Source of the DNA: Victivallales bacterium | GTDB lineage: Bacteria; Verrucomicrobiota; Lentisphaeria; Oligosphaerales; Oligosphaeraceae | DNA length: 6,541 nt | Direction: 5' to 3' | Assembly: GCA_017458805.1 (NCBI GenBank) | Contig: JAFTAC010000560.1 | Location: forward strand, 1 to 6,541 | Shown here: positions 1 to 6,025 of the stretch, piece after piece | Layout: every line of letters begins with the position of its first letter | Position numbering within the stretch: the stretch's first letter is position 1 | Translations under genes and position numbers: made by a program | Notes under the pieces: generated by a model | What the model was told of the DNA's origin: nothing | Database searches by the model: none | Seen by the model: the letters and a program-made list of their open reading frames with translations, nothing else

Positions 1-113
1 CCCCGCTTCGCTGCACTTGCATAGCACACACAGGACAGGGGGGGACTGGGAGGCAGCCACCTTGCGCCCCCCGCGCCCCCCGCTTCGCGGCGCTTGCATA
101 GCACACACAGGAC
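1..113. repeat. Two-copy 36-base direct repeat in a C/G-rich intergenic stretch
   Basis: Positions 1-36 and 78-113 are near-identical (34 of 36 bases; they differ at the 12th and 15th base). The shared core reads CTTGCATAGCACACACAGGA, followed in both copies by a run of G. The copies start 77 bases apart, and the first touches the window edge, so it may extend further or belong to a longer series. A shorter echo of the left part (CGCTTCGCA then CTT) occurs at 140-151. Inside the second copy, CCGC-TTC-GCGG at 80-90 can fold. I see no coding potential in 1-155. The function is unknown; it looks like a noncoding repeat family spread between genes. Confidence 0.75.
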
Positions 114-131
114 GGGGGGCTAACGCCCCCC
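114..131. other. GC hairpin with a 7-bp perfect stem and TAAC loop
   Basis: GGGGGGC at 114-120 pairs with GCCCCCC at 125-131 around the four-base loop TAAC. It lies downstream of the SDR gene, beyond the heptamer array. It could stabilise or end the minus-strand transcript, but neither strand has a T-run after the stem, so it is not a standard intrinsic terminator. Confidence 0.5.
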
Positions 132-155
132 TGCGCCCTCGCTTCGCACTTTCCC

Positions 156-246
<91 letters not shown>

Positions 247-247
247 T

Positions 248-1252
248 TTAGTGCGGGGTGGTGATGAGCTGTTCCAGGTAGTCGTCCATTCGATTGTGAT
301 TGCGGAAGGGGTGGTCCTTGGGGCAGCGTGAGATTTCGTATGAGAGGCCATCAAAGAGGGTTTTGAACTGTTCCTGCTTCAGGCCTGTGATGTCAAGCAT
401 TTTTGTGTTGTCATACGCGCGGTTGAAGAGGCGCGCGTATTCGAGCTGCCAGCGTATGGGCAGTCTGATTTCGGGGTCCAGGATTCGAAGGTATTCCTCC
501 TTATCGACCCAGATGGCGTGCAGGTTGCAGATTTCCTTGTAGTAGTCTGCCACCTCGCTCCATGGGTGCCACTCCGCCGAAGTGACGTTGAAGTCCTCGC
601 CAAGGGCACGTTCGTTGAAGAGAAGGTTTGCCAGCATGGAGGCGACGTCACCGCCCCAGGTCATGCTGGAGGGGATGCTGTACGCCTGCACGGGCAGAAC
701 GACCGTCTTGCCTCGGAAGGCGCGCCCCACGGTATCCGCCGCTTCCAGAGTCACCAGCTGATAGCGCATGAAGGAGAAGGTTGTTGATGGGCGGACAATC
801 GTCCAGCTCTTGCGAGGCAGTCCCCGCAGCACGTTTTCGCCGCGTGCCTTGTACATGCAGTAGTCGTCGGAGGCGAGGAGCTCCGCGTCCTTCGAAACAT
901 CCAGCAGGCGCGGCGAGCTCTCCTTGATGGGGCACTCCTCATTCGCGAAAACCCTGCAGCTGGAGAGGTAGATGTAGTGTTCAGTGCTGGAGGCGAGCAA
1001 CGGCAGCTCTGTCGCAATCTCGGCGGTGTGGTAGGTCATGAAATCCACGATGCCGTCGTAGTTCTTCGCCAAGAACGTGTCATGAACCTGCTTCTCCTTG
1101 AAATTAGCCTTGTAGTAGGTGACATTGGGATAGCTCTGGCGCGGGTCGTCCAGTGCCAGTGCGTCGATTTCATAACCTAGTTCCGAGAGCTTCGGGACAA
1201 GGTACTGCCCCATGGCCCCCGTGGCCCCTATCACTAAAACACGTTTCGACAT
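248..1252 (-). CDS. NAD(P)-dependent epimerase/dehydratase-like extended SDR protein
   Basis: This 334-residue protein has an N-terminal Rossmann fold: strand KRVLVIGATGAMG with G9-x-x-G12-x-x-G15, the nucleotide-binding pattern of extended short-chain dehydrogenases. YLSS at 95-98 and Y131-x-x-x-K135 fit the catalytic Ser and Tyr/Lys positions. TIVRPSTTF (151-159) and the GGDVASML stretch (200-207) match the RP and DVA landmarks of the epimerase family. Length is normal and no signal peptide is seen, so it should be cytoplasmic. The usual substrates are nucleotide sugars or related carbonyl compounds; which one applies here cannot be read from the sequence. The ATG at 1250-1252 was chosen because GGAGG (1257-1261) precedes it and the Rossmann strand begins at residue 3. 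An in-frame ATG 25 codons upstream adds only a Gly/Ser/Arg-rich stretch coded by hairpin DNA. It is the last gene of the same-strand series and is bracketed by two heptamer arrays. Confidence 0.88.
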   Translation of the reverse strand: MSKRVLVIGATGAMGQYLVPKLSELGYEIDALALDDPRQSYPNVTYYKANFKEKQVHDTFLAKNYDGIVDFMTYHTAEIATELPLLASSTEHYIYLSSCRVFANEECPIKESSPRLLDVSKDAELLASDDYCMYKARGENVLRGLPRKSWTIVRPSTTFSFMRYQLVTLEAADTVGRAFRGKTVVLPVQAYSIPSSMTWGGDVASMLANLLFNERALGEDFNVTSAEWHPWSEVADYYKEICNLHAIWVDKEEYLRILDPEIRLPIRWQLEYARLFNRAYDNTKMLDITGLKQEQFKTLFDGLSYEISRCPKDHPFRNHNRMDDYLEQLITTPH

Positions 1253-1256
1253 ACTA

Positions 1257-1261
1257 CCTCC
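1257..1261 (-). promoter_or_regulatory. Ribosome binding site deciding the SDR gene start
   Basis: On the minus strand GGAGG lies four bases before the ATG at 1250-1252 (GGAGGTAGTATG). The spacing is short but the SD core is perfect, and it favours this start over the ATG at 1325-1327. Confidence 0.7.
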
Positions 1262-1284
1262 ATTTTCCCCCGCCCTAGACTCTT

Positions 1285-1307
1285 GTGCGCGGCTATGCGC
1301 CGCGCAC
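1285..1307. other. Perfect 9-bp hairpin in the leader of the SDR gene
   Basis: GTGCGCGGC at 1285-1293 pairs with GCCGCGCAC at 1299-1307 around the five-base loop TATGC. It sits between the ceramidase-like and SDR genes, 24 bases upstream of the SDR gene's SD site. No T-run follows on either strand, so it is not a typical intrinsic terminator. It could mark an mRNA processing or stability point, or modulate read-through into the last gene. Confidence 0.6.
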
Positions 1308-1352
1308 TCAGGATGCGGGAAAGCCAAGTTTTCACGCCAGTGCCAGAAAAAA

Positions 1353-1387
1353 CACTAGCCCCTAAGCACTAACCACTAACCACTAAT
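1353..1387. repeat. Short heptamer array overlapping the ceramidase-like gene stop
   Basis: On the plus strand the units are CACTAGC (1353-1359), a degenerate CCCTAAG (1360-1366), CACTAAC (1367-1373), CACTAAC (1374-1380) and CACTAAT (1381-1387). On the minus strand this gives TAG at 1383-1385, 1376-1378, 1369-1371, 1362-1364 and 1355-1357, exactly 7 bases apart. The first of these is the stop codon of the ceramidase-like gene. The unit is related to the longer array at 156-246 (GTTAGTG against GCTAGTG on the minus strand). Confidence 0.85.
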
Positions 1388-2933
1388 CCGCCAGTTCGTT
1401 GAGCTTCTTGAGGGTGGCTTCGACGAGTTCCTGTCCGCCCTTGGGGGAGCAGAGGTTGCAGAAGCGGCTGGCGCTGTAGCCACGGTTGTTGAAGCCCCGC
1501 CGTGTGGGCAGGTAGGTGCCGCCTTCGGCGCCTGGGACGCCTGTCAGCTGAATGATGAAGGTCTGCGTGAATGGGCTGCGGGCCTGGATGCGGTGCATGT
1601 AGTCCATGTAAAGCTCGAAGCGGTTTGTGGCGAAGGCGATGTCGCCAAGGCGGATGACGTGCATCTCCATCGTGATCTTCTTGTCCTTCTTCTGGTCTTC
1701 GTATTTTTTGATCAGACCGAGGTAGCGGCCTCTGCCTGCGATAAGCGTCGTGTTCTTGCGCAGGGTGGCGACGGGGTCGCCATCTTCGGGGGCAAACTTC
1801 TCGTCCTTCAAGGCTTCGAGCCCCTGCTTCGCCTCTTCGTATTCGGCATCGGTGATGATGCGCCTGGAGAGGCGCACATCGCTGACATCGTGCTTGACGA
1901 CAGCGGATTTGATGATATCTTTCTTCGCCCATGCGAGGACTTCGTCAAAGGCGCACACGATGCGCTCGGCGATGTCCTTGCGCTCGAACTCCTCGGTGTA
2001 TTTCGGGTCGCGTCCGTACTTGAGGGCGAAGCGGCGTGCCTGCGCCTTCTTGTAGTGGAGGATGCGTGGCGAGAGGTCGCCTGCGGCGGCGCATTGTGGC
2101 AGGATGAAGATGTCTCCGTACTTCTTGGTGAGCAGCTGGCGCACGTCGTGCCAGAAGGAAGAGCTGATCTGGTAGATGCCCTCGGAGTTCTGCGAGGGGC
2201 AGGGGACATTGATGATGGCGCCCGTCAGCTTGTTCTTGGAATCGAAGGTGTAGAGCAGGTTGACGAAGGACTCGGTGCCCGCCTCGTAGCCGCTGAACTT
2301 CGGGTCGTTGGTGTTGCCGTACATTCGCGCGTGGCCGTGGACGGCGGCCATGGAGTTGTGGATTTCACCAGGACGCTTGGAGGTGTCGTCGAAGTAGGTG
2401 ACGCGCCTGCTGTGGCCAACGGTCGCATAGCCATAGCCGTAGGCGAAGCCGCCAGGCGTGCGCTTTTCGTATGCCTCACAGACGGCGTCGGCAATCTGCT
2501 GCACCAGCCAGTCGCGGTACTTTTCGCTGTCAGCGATTTTTATGCTTGTGGGGATTTGGTTCGTGTCGAGGAAAGCAGCTTCAGAGGTCGCCTTTGCCTT
2601 TTTGTCTGAAGCGGGCTTCGTGGTCATCTTGTAGTGGCTGGGGCCTGCGTGGGTGTGGGTGGCGTTGAGGATGATTTTCACGACAGGCAGCTCGGGGTGC
2701 TTTTTCGCCACGAGGCGGCGTACATCATCCACAACAAAGTTGCGGATGACCACCAAGTCAAGCGTCACGAAGCAGACCATGTCGCTGCCGTCCTCGATGA
2801 AAAGAGCGGTGGCATAGACGGGGTCGAGAACGCCTGTTGAAATGCGCATGTAGAACTGCCCTGGCAGGTTGATGGGTTCAGTCGTGGAAACGTCCCTTCT
2901 CGCCCAGCCAATCTTCAAACCATTCTTTTTCAT
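1383..2933 (-). CDS. Neutral/alkaline ceramidase N-terminal-domain-like hydrolase, no signal peptide
   Basis: This 516-residue protein resembles the N-terminal catalytic domain of neutral/alkaline non-lysosomal ceramidases, zinc amidases that cleave the N-acyl bond of ceramide. NATHTHAGP at 90-98 matches the family's THTHxGP signature (H93, H95). RLGDIAFATNRFELY (428-442) lines up with the region supplying a zinc Glu (E440), and YLPT (474-477) with the region supplying a zinc Tyr. The segment NVPCPSQ (242-248), where family members usually have a zinc-binding His, has no His. At 516 residues it is shorter than classical ceramidases and seems to lack their C-terminal domain. There is no signal peptide, unlike secreted ceramidases. 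The substrate is therefore uncertain and may not be ceramide. The ATG at 2931-2933 is preferred over a TTG two codons upstream because AAAGAG lies seven bases before it. Its 5' end is 27 bases from the redox membrane gene, suggesting co-transcription. Confidence 0.8.
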   Translation of the reverse strand: MKKNGLKIGWARRDVSTTEPINLPGQFYMRISTGVLDPVYATALFIEDGSDMVCFVTLDLVVIRNFVVDDVRRLVAKKHPELPVVKIILNATHTHAGPSHYKMTTKPASDKKAKATSEAAFLDTNQIPTSIKIADSEKYRDWLVQQIADAVCEAYEKRTPGGFAYGYGYATVGHSRRVTYFDDTSKRPGEIHNSMAAVHGHARMYGNTNDPKFSGYEAGTESFVNLLYTFDSKNKLTGAIINVPCPSQNSEGIYQISSSFWHDVRQLLTKKYGDIFILPQCAAAGDLSPRILHYKKAQARRFALKYGRDPKYTEEFERKDIAERIVCAFDEVLAWAKKDIIKSAVVKHDVSDVRLSRRIITDAEYEEAKQGLEALKDEKFAPEDGDPVATLRKNTTLIAGRGRYLGLIKKYEDQKKDKKITMEMHVIRLGDIAFATNRFELYMDYMHRIQARSPFTQTFIIQLTGVPGAEGGTYLPTRRGFNNRGYSASRFCNLCSPKGGQELVEATLKKLNELAD

Positions 2934-2939
2934 TGTCAA

Positions 2940-2946
2940 TCTCTTT
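2940..2946 (-). promoter_or_regulatory. Ribosome binding site of the ceramidase-like gene
   Basis: The minus strand reads AAAGAGA, then six bases and ATG at 2931-2933. The in-frame TTG at 2937-2939 would lie almost on top of this site, so the ATG is the better start. Just upstream is CCAACAAAC (2947-2955), a string also found before the PurO gene's SD site. Confidence 0.5.
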
Positions 2947-2960
2947 GTTTGTTGGTGAAA

Positions 2961-4508
2961 CTATAATAGTACAAGAACAATCATAATCACGGCGATGACG
3001 GCAAAGATGATCGCCATGGCAATCTTGGTGGAAAAGACGTTGTTCTGAGCCCAGGTCGTCACCGCCTTCAGGCCAGTGCCAAAGAGGGCAAATCCCGTCA
3101 CCACCAGAAGCGGCAGGATGAAGCAGACATTGTAGAGCAGCAGAAGCGCAAACGAGTTGGCGTTGACGCCCGCGCTGTTGATGGCAATCAGGGTCGGGAG
3201 GTAGATCTGCCCCGTGCATGCTAGCTCCATCGAGGAGACAACTGCGCCAAGTACGACTGCCGCTGGAACCATTAGCCACGACTGGTGCTCCATGAACTCG
3301 CGGATTTTGTTGTGGATGCCACGGTGGGTCTCTTTGGAGAGCCCCATGTCCATGTCCGACGCCTTGCCAGTCTTGCGGAAAATCAGTGCGTCGCGGAGGT
3401 GGAGTACCGCCAATACAGCAGAAATGACTGCGAAGAGGATGTAGAGGCCGCTTTTCACCCAGGGGAAGCGGTTGAGGAAGTCAATCAGGAAGGAGAGCCC
3501 CAGGCCAAAGAGCAGATAGGCCCCGAAGACGCCCAGGCAAAACGCACAGCCGATGGCCGCAATGTCACGGCGGCGCCTGTGGCGCATCAGCAGATAGCTA
3601 ATGAGGAAGAGGGAGGTAGCGAAGGCGCAGGGGTTGATGCCGTCCATCAGGCCAGAGGTAATGACCTCGATGGTGACAAAGGTGTCCAGCAGGCTGCGCT
3701 CTCGCTTCTTTTCAGCCTCTAGCTCTTCGTTGGTGATGGGTGGCAGCCAGAAGCAGTCGCCTTTGGCATGCGCCAGCTTTTCCTGAAGTTCGGCGGCCTC
3801 CGCGAGGCGTCCCGTGACAAAGCCGTCGCTCCACGCTATCAGCGGGATGATGCTCTGCTTGGAGCGTGGGATTTTGAAGTGGTTGTGGAAGCGTGTGAGC
3901 ATCGCCTGTGATGCAAGGTCCGCAACGTCGTAGGCAGTGATTTCCACATCGGGCAGGTTGTGCTTGAGGAGTTCCAGCTCCTTGTCCTGCCTGGAGCATT
4001 TCGAGCAGTTTTTCTGGCGGAAAAAGGCGAGGCGCGGGGGGGCTGCAGGTTGTGGCGAGGTTGCAGGCTGTTCGCTCGGCTTTTGGGGCGGTGCGTCCTT
4101 CACTTCGAGCTTCACGACAGGAGTGGTCGCGGTATCCGCCAGCTTGAAGAACTGTTCGGTTTCAGGGAGGTGCGGAGCATCGGCGGCCAGCTTGTTGAAC
4201 TCTTCCTCCAGCTCCCAGAAGGCTTCCACGTTGCCCATTAGTCGCCTGCCAAGCATGATGACGGGGAAGGTGTTGGCCTTCTCTTTCACCTGAAGAGCTG
4301 TTTCAATGCGGCTCAGGAGGTAGTAGTTGGGCAGGTGCTCGATGGGCAGGAAGATGAGAACGGGGTCATCGGTGCGGTTGAAGCTCTCCGCCCACTCCTC
4401 TTTCACGGATGCGCACTCCACGCAGTCATACGAGCCAAACAGGGCTATCCAGCTACGCGAATAGGCGAAGCTGCATAGCAAAACGATGATGGCGAGGAAC
4501 TTGCGCAT
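2961..4508 (-). CDS. Membrane redox protein: signal peptide, two thioredoxin-like domains, CcdA/DsbD-type membrane domain
   Basis: This 515-residue protein probably carries reducing power across the inner membrane to the periplasm. Residues 1-18 form a Sec-type signal peptide. A first thioredoxin-like region follows with C29-V-E-C32 and FPV near 81. A Pro/Ala-rich linker (139-158) leads to a second such region with C168-S-K-C171 and IIPLIAW (220-226). From about 274 to the end are roughly six membrane segments: near 274-308, 317-343, 352-370, 411-441, 452-478 and 493-515. DGINPC (C294) and ELACTGQIYLP (C431) are the two Cys motifs of the CcdA/DsbD transporter family. A further pair, C321-x-x-C324, lies in the second segment. 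In DsbD the thioredoxin domain follows the membrane part, whereas here both precede it. No SD is visible before the ATG. Expression may rely on coupling to the PurO gene, which ends 22 bases upstream. The substrate is unknown. Confidence 0.85.
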   Translation of the reverse strand: MRKFLAIIVLLCSFAYSRSWIALFGSYDCVECASVKEEWAESFNRTDDPVLIFLPIEHLPNYYLLSRIETALQVKEKANTFPVIMLGRRLMGNVEAFWELEEEFNKLAADAPHLPETEQFFKLADTATTPVVKLEVKDAPPQKPSEQPATSPQPAAPPRLAFFRQKNCSKCSRQDKELELLKHNLPDVEITAYDVADLASQAMLTRFHNHFKIPRSKQSIIPLIAWSDGFVTGRLAEAAELQEKLAHAKGDCFWLPPITNEELEAEKKRERSLLDTFVTIEVITSGLMDGINPCAFATSLFLISYLLMRHRRRRDIAAIGCAFCLGVFGAYLLFGLGLSFLIDFLNRFPWVKSGLYILFAVISAVLAVLHLRDALIFRKTGKASDMDMGLSKETHRGIHNKIREFMEHQSWLMVPAAVVLGAVVSSMELACTGQIYLPTLIAINSAGVNANSFALLLLYNVCFILPLLVVTGFALFGTGLKAVTTWAQNNVFSTKIAMAIIFAVIAVIMIVLVLL

Positions 4509-4530
4509 GGAGGCAATTGGAAGGGAGCGG

Positions 4531-5163
4531 TTATTTCATGGCTGTCTCGAAGGTGCCGTCCGCCTTGGCAAGGGCGCATGCGGCGGAGACGGGCTTCTCG
4601 AAGTCGGCGAAGACGCCTTTGCCGAGAATGTAGTCGCAGCAGTCGGCGGCGGAGGCGGCGTCGAAGCCGTTGTCAATCTGGGCAATGCAGGGTTCGTTGC
4701 GCTCGTAGGTGCAGACGTAGAAAGCCTGGCCAGGCTGCAAGGCGTATTCGCGCACCAGCAGCGCATCCTTGCGGACGATGGCCAGCCAGCCCTGCTTGCC
4801 GTCGGGGTTGACAACGCCCGTGATGCGGGGGGTGTCGAGGCTGTCGTGTTCATAGTCCATGGAAAGCATCACGTAGGCAAGGGCGTCTCTGGGGGCCATG
4901 CCCGCCTCAATCTTCTCGGCGACGGGGTCGGTCTGGGAGCCGTTGCTGACGACCGCCATGCCACGCGCGATGCGGAGGCAGTTGTAGGCGATGTAGGGGT
5001 TCTTCTGGATGTCGTTCTCAAAGCCAGGCTTGGGAACGATGGCGATGCCACGGGAGAGCTCCACGGCCATGCGGTTCGGGAAGGAACGGGATGAAACTCG
5101 GTAAAGGCCAGCGCCCAGACCAGCTTTAGTGCAACCAACGGCTACGATTCTGCCAACGTACAT
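4531..5163 (-). CDS. purO: IMP cyclohydrolase, PurO type
   Basis: This 210-residue cytosolic protein matches the archaeal-type IMP cyclohydrolase PurO along its full length. PurO closes the ring of FAICAR to give IMP, the last step of purine synthesis. Landmarks in order are MYVGRIVAVG at the N-terminus, YRVSSRSFPNR (21-31), NPYIAYNCLR (55-64), VVSNGSQTD (71-79), MDYEHDSLDTPRI (102-114) and YVCTYERNEP (149-158). The length is that of the family, about 200 residues. Most bacteria instead use the cyclohydrolase domain of bifunctional PurH, so a bacterial PurO suggests a different arrangement of the last two steps, with a separate AICAR formyltransferase elsewhere. No other purine gene is in the window. 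The start is well supported: AAGGAG lies nine bases before the ATG. It sits 38 bases after the lipoprotein gene and 22 before the redox gene, so it is probably transcribed with both. Confidence 0.9.
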   Translation of the reverse strand: MYVGRIVAVGCTKAGLGAGLYRVSSRSFPNRMAVELSRGIAIVPKPGFENDIQKNPYIAYNCLRIARGMAVVSNGSQTDPVAEKIEAGMAPRDALAYVMLSMDYEHDSLDTPRITGVVNPDGKQGWLAIVRKDALLVREYALQPGQAFYVCTYERNEPCIAQIDNGFDAASAADCCDYILGKGVFADFEKPVSAACALAKADGTFETAMK

Positions 5164-5171
5164 TGTGATGA

Positions 5172-5178
5172 CTCCTTA
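5172..5178 (-). promoter_or_regulatory. Ribosome binding site of purO
   Basis: On the minus strand AAGGAGT precedes the ATG at 5161-5163, with eight bases between them (CATCACA plus one). It is the clearest SD site of the window. It follows an A/C-rich leader including CCAACAAAC (5188-5196). Confidence 0.65.
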
Positions 5179-5201
5179 TGGTTTGTGGTTTGTTGGGTTG
5201 T

Positions 5202-5798
5202 CTATTCAGACCATTCGGCGAAGAGTTCGCCAGACGGCATATTCTCCAGTGAAAGCGTCCAGGTGACCTTGTCAGAGGCAAGCTGTTTTCCATTGTGGCT
5301 GATGAGCTTGCCAGGGGTTTCAATGGTGAGGGAAGTTGTGAAGCCCTGGCAGAGCTTCTGTGCGCGCTCCTTGAGCTCGGGGGAGATTTGCGGCAGTGGG
5401 ATTTCCAGGCGCACCTTCTCATCAACGGGCTTCAGGCGCATCTCGCCGAACGCACCCTGCGCGATGGCCCTGCTGGCCTGTTTGGCGATGACCATCATCT
5501 GGATGGTTGCAACGCCGTTGTGTACGCTTTTCCTGTGGAGGGTCAGCTCGGCTCCGTGCTGCGCATAGAAAGCCGCCGTGGAGGTTTTATCGGTGAAGCT
5601 GGCTGGCGGGAGTCCCTTGCGTGCAAGGGCGGTCTCCATGACTGCCTGGATGGCCTGCTCCTGTTCAACTGGGTAGCTGGCCGTGTAGCTGGCGACAAGC
5701 GTGCCGTTCTCCTTGAACTGGATGCTCTGCTCAAGGGTCAGGCAGCCCGCTAAAAGAAACAGGCAGAGCAGCAGGGAGATATGGAGGATGGTCTTCAT
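5202..5798 (-). CDS. Small predicted lipoprotein, function unknown
   Basis: This 198-residue protein starts with a lipoprotein signal: K2, a hydrophobic stretch (5-17) and the lipobox LAGC with Cys at 19. The mature protein should be anchored to the membrane by a lipid at C19. The rest is soluble, with alternating polar and hydrophobic stretches suggesting mostly beta strands: SIQFKENGTLVASYTASYP (25-43), and near the C-terminus IETPGKLISHNGK (159-171) followed by VTWTLSLEN (178-186). That last pattern, a PG-x-hydrophobic turn, an NG and then a V-x-W strand, weakly recalls the LppM/DUF3153 kind of lipoprotein, but I do not claim membership. A second Cys (C150) may be unpaired. No SD sequence is visible before the ATG at 5796-5798. 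It is the first gene of the likely operon and is followed by purO after 38 bases. Confidence 0.82.
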   Translation of the reverse strand: MKTILHISLLLCLFLLAGCLTLEQSIQFKENGTLVASYTASYPVEQEQAIQAVMETALARKGLPPASFTDKTSTAAFYAQHGAELTLHRKSVHNGVATIQMMVIAKQASRAIAQGAFGEMRLKPVDEKVRLEIPLPQISPELKERAQKLCQGFTTSLTIETPGKLISHNGKQLASDKVTWTLSLENMPSGELFAEWSE

Positions 5799-5949
5799 GG
5801 GCAGTTGTTACGTGTGAAAATACTCTTTCCACTTAATCTATCACGTTTTTTTTCAACTGCAATAGCATCGGTGGGAAAATATACAGAAAAGCTAATGGCA
5901 AATGGCACTCGTGCAAGTTTCAACTTTTATATGTAACTTTCTTCAAGAC

Positions 5950-5978
5950 ATTATAATAAACTAAGGTGACTTTTTGAA
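5950..5978 (-). promoter_or_regulatory. Possible sigma70-like promoter of the minus-strand operon
   Basis: The minus strand has a perfect TATAAT at 5955-5950, with TTCAAA (4 of 6 matches to TTGACA) at 5978-5973, 17 bases upstream. This would start transcription near 5943, giving a leader of about 145 bases before the lipoprotein ATG. In AT-rich DNA a -10 match occurs easily by chance, so this is tentative. Confidence 0.35.
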
Positions 5979-5988
5979 TATCAAAAAG
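5970..5988. other. Small AT hairpin CTTTTTG-AATAT-CAAAAAG
   Basis: CTTTTTG at 5970-5976 and CAAAAAG at 5982-5988 form a perfect 7-bp stem with a five-base AT loop. It overlaps the -35 side of the possible operon promoter and could be an operator-like site, or chance in AT-rich DNA. Confidence 0.35.
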
Positions 5989-5993
5989 CCGAC

Positions 5994-6022
5994 TTGACAA
6001 TCCCCCTGAAACAGGCTAAATT
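5994..6022 (+). promoter_or_regulatory. Plus-strand sigma70-like promoter facing no gene
   Basis: TTGACA at 5994-5999 is a perfect -35 element. A 17-base spacer leads to TAAATT at 6017-6022, which matches 4 of 6 bases of the -10 consensus. Transcription would run rightward, antisense to the glycoside hydrolase remnant, and no plus-strand gene follows within the window. Confidence 0.4.
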
Positions 6023-6025
6023 TGA

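Noticed and set aside
37..52. Possible G-quadruplex in the G-rich stretch after the first repeat
   Set aside because: The G-runs are uneven (one long, one of three, one of two) and do not give four regular tracts.
1..113. CRISPR-like array (36-base repeats about 41 bases apart)
   Set aside because: Only two copies, no third repeat at the expected place near 155, the intervening sequence is low-complexity C/G, and no cas gene is present.
1253..1327. 25-codon N-terminal extension of the SDR protein from an upstream ATG
   Set aside because: The extension is coded by hairpin and low-complexity DNA, and a clean GGAGG precedes the downstream ATG, after which the Rossmann strand starts at once.
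1346..1351. T6 run on the minus strand after the ceramidase-like gene as an intrinsic terminator
   Set aside because: No inverted repeat precedes it on that strand; only the heptamer array does.
1369..1932. Minus-strand frame of 187 codons inside the ceramidase-like gene
   Set aside because: Arg/His/Gln-rich product typical of an out-of-frame reading of a GC-rich gene, fully inside the recognised gene.
1593..2609. Plus-strand open frame of 338 codons opposite the ceramidase-like gene
   Set aside because: Its translation is rich in Val, Gly, Asp and Leu without any recognisable motif and lies wholly antisense to a clear gene. Long antisense frames are common in GC-rich DNA.
2937..2939. TTG start for the ceramidase-like gene
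   Set aside because: It lies too close to the AAAGAG site, whereas the ATG two codons later has a normal spacing.
2878..3279. Minus-strand frame of 133 codons spanning the gap between the redox and ceramidase-like genes
   Set aside because: It is an out-of-frame reading of both flanking genes with no family resemblance.
4486..5094. Plus-strand open frame of 202 codons opposite purO
   Set aside because: The opposite strand codes a full-length PurO with all family motifs; the plus-strand product is Gly/Val-rich and unrecognised.
5895..5936. 13-residue plus-strand leader-peptide-like frame
   Set aside because: No SD site, no gene behind it and no attenuator structure; short frames are expected by chance.
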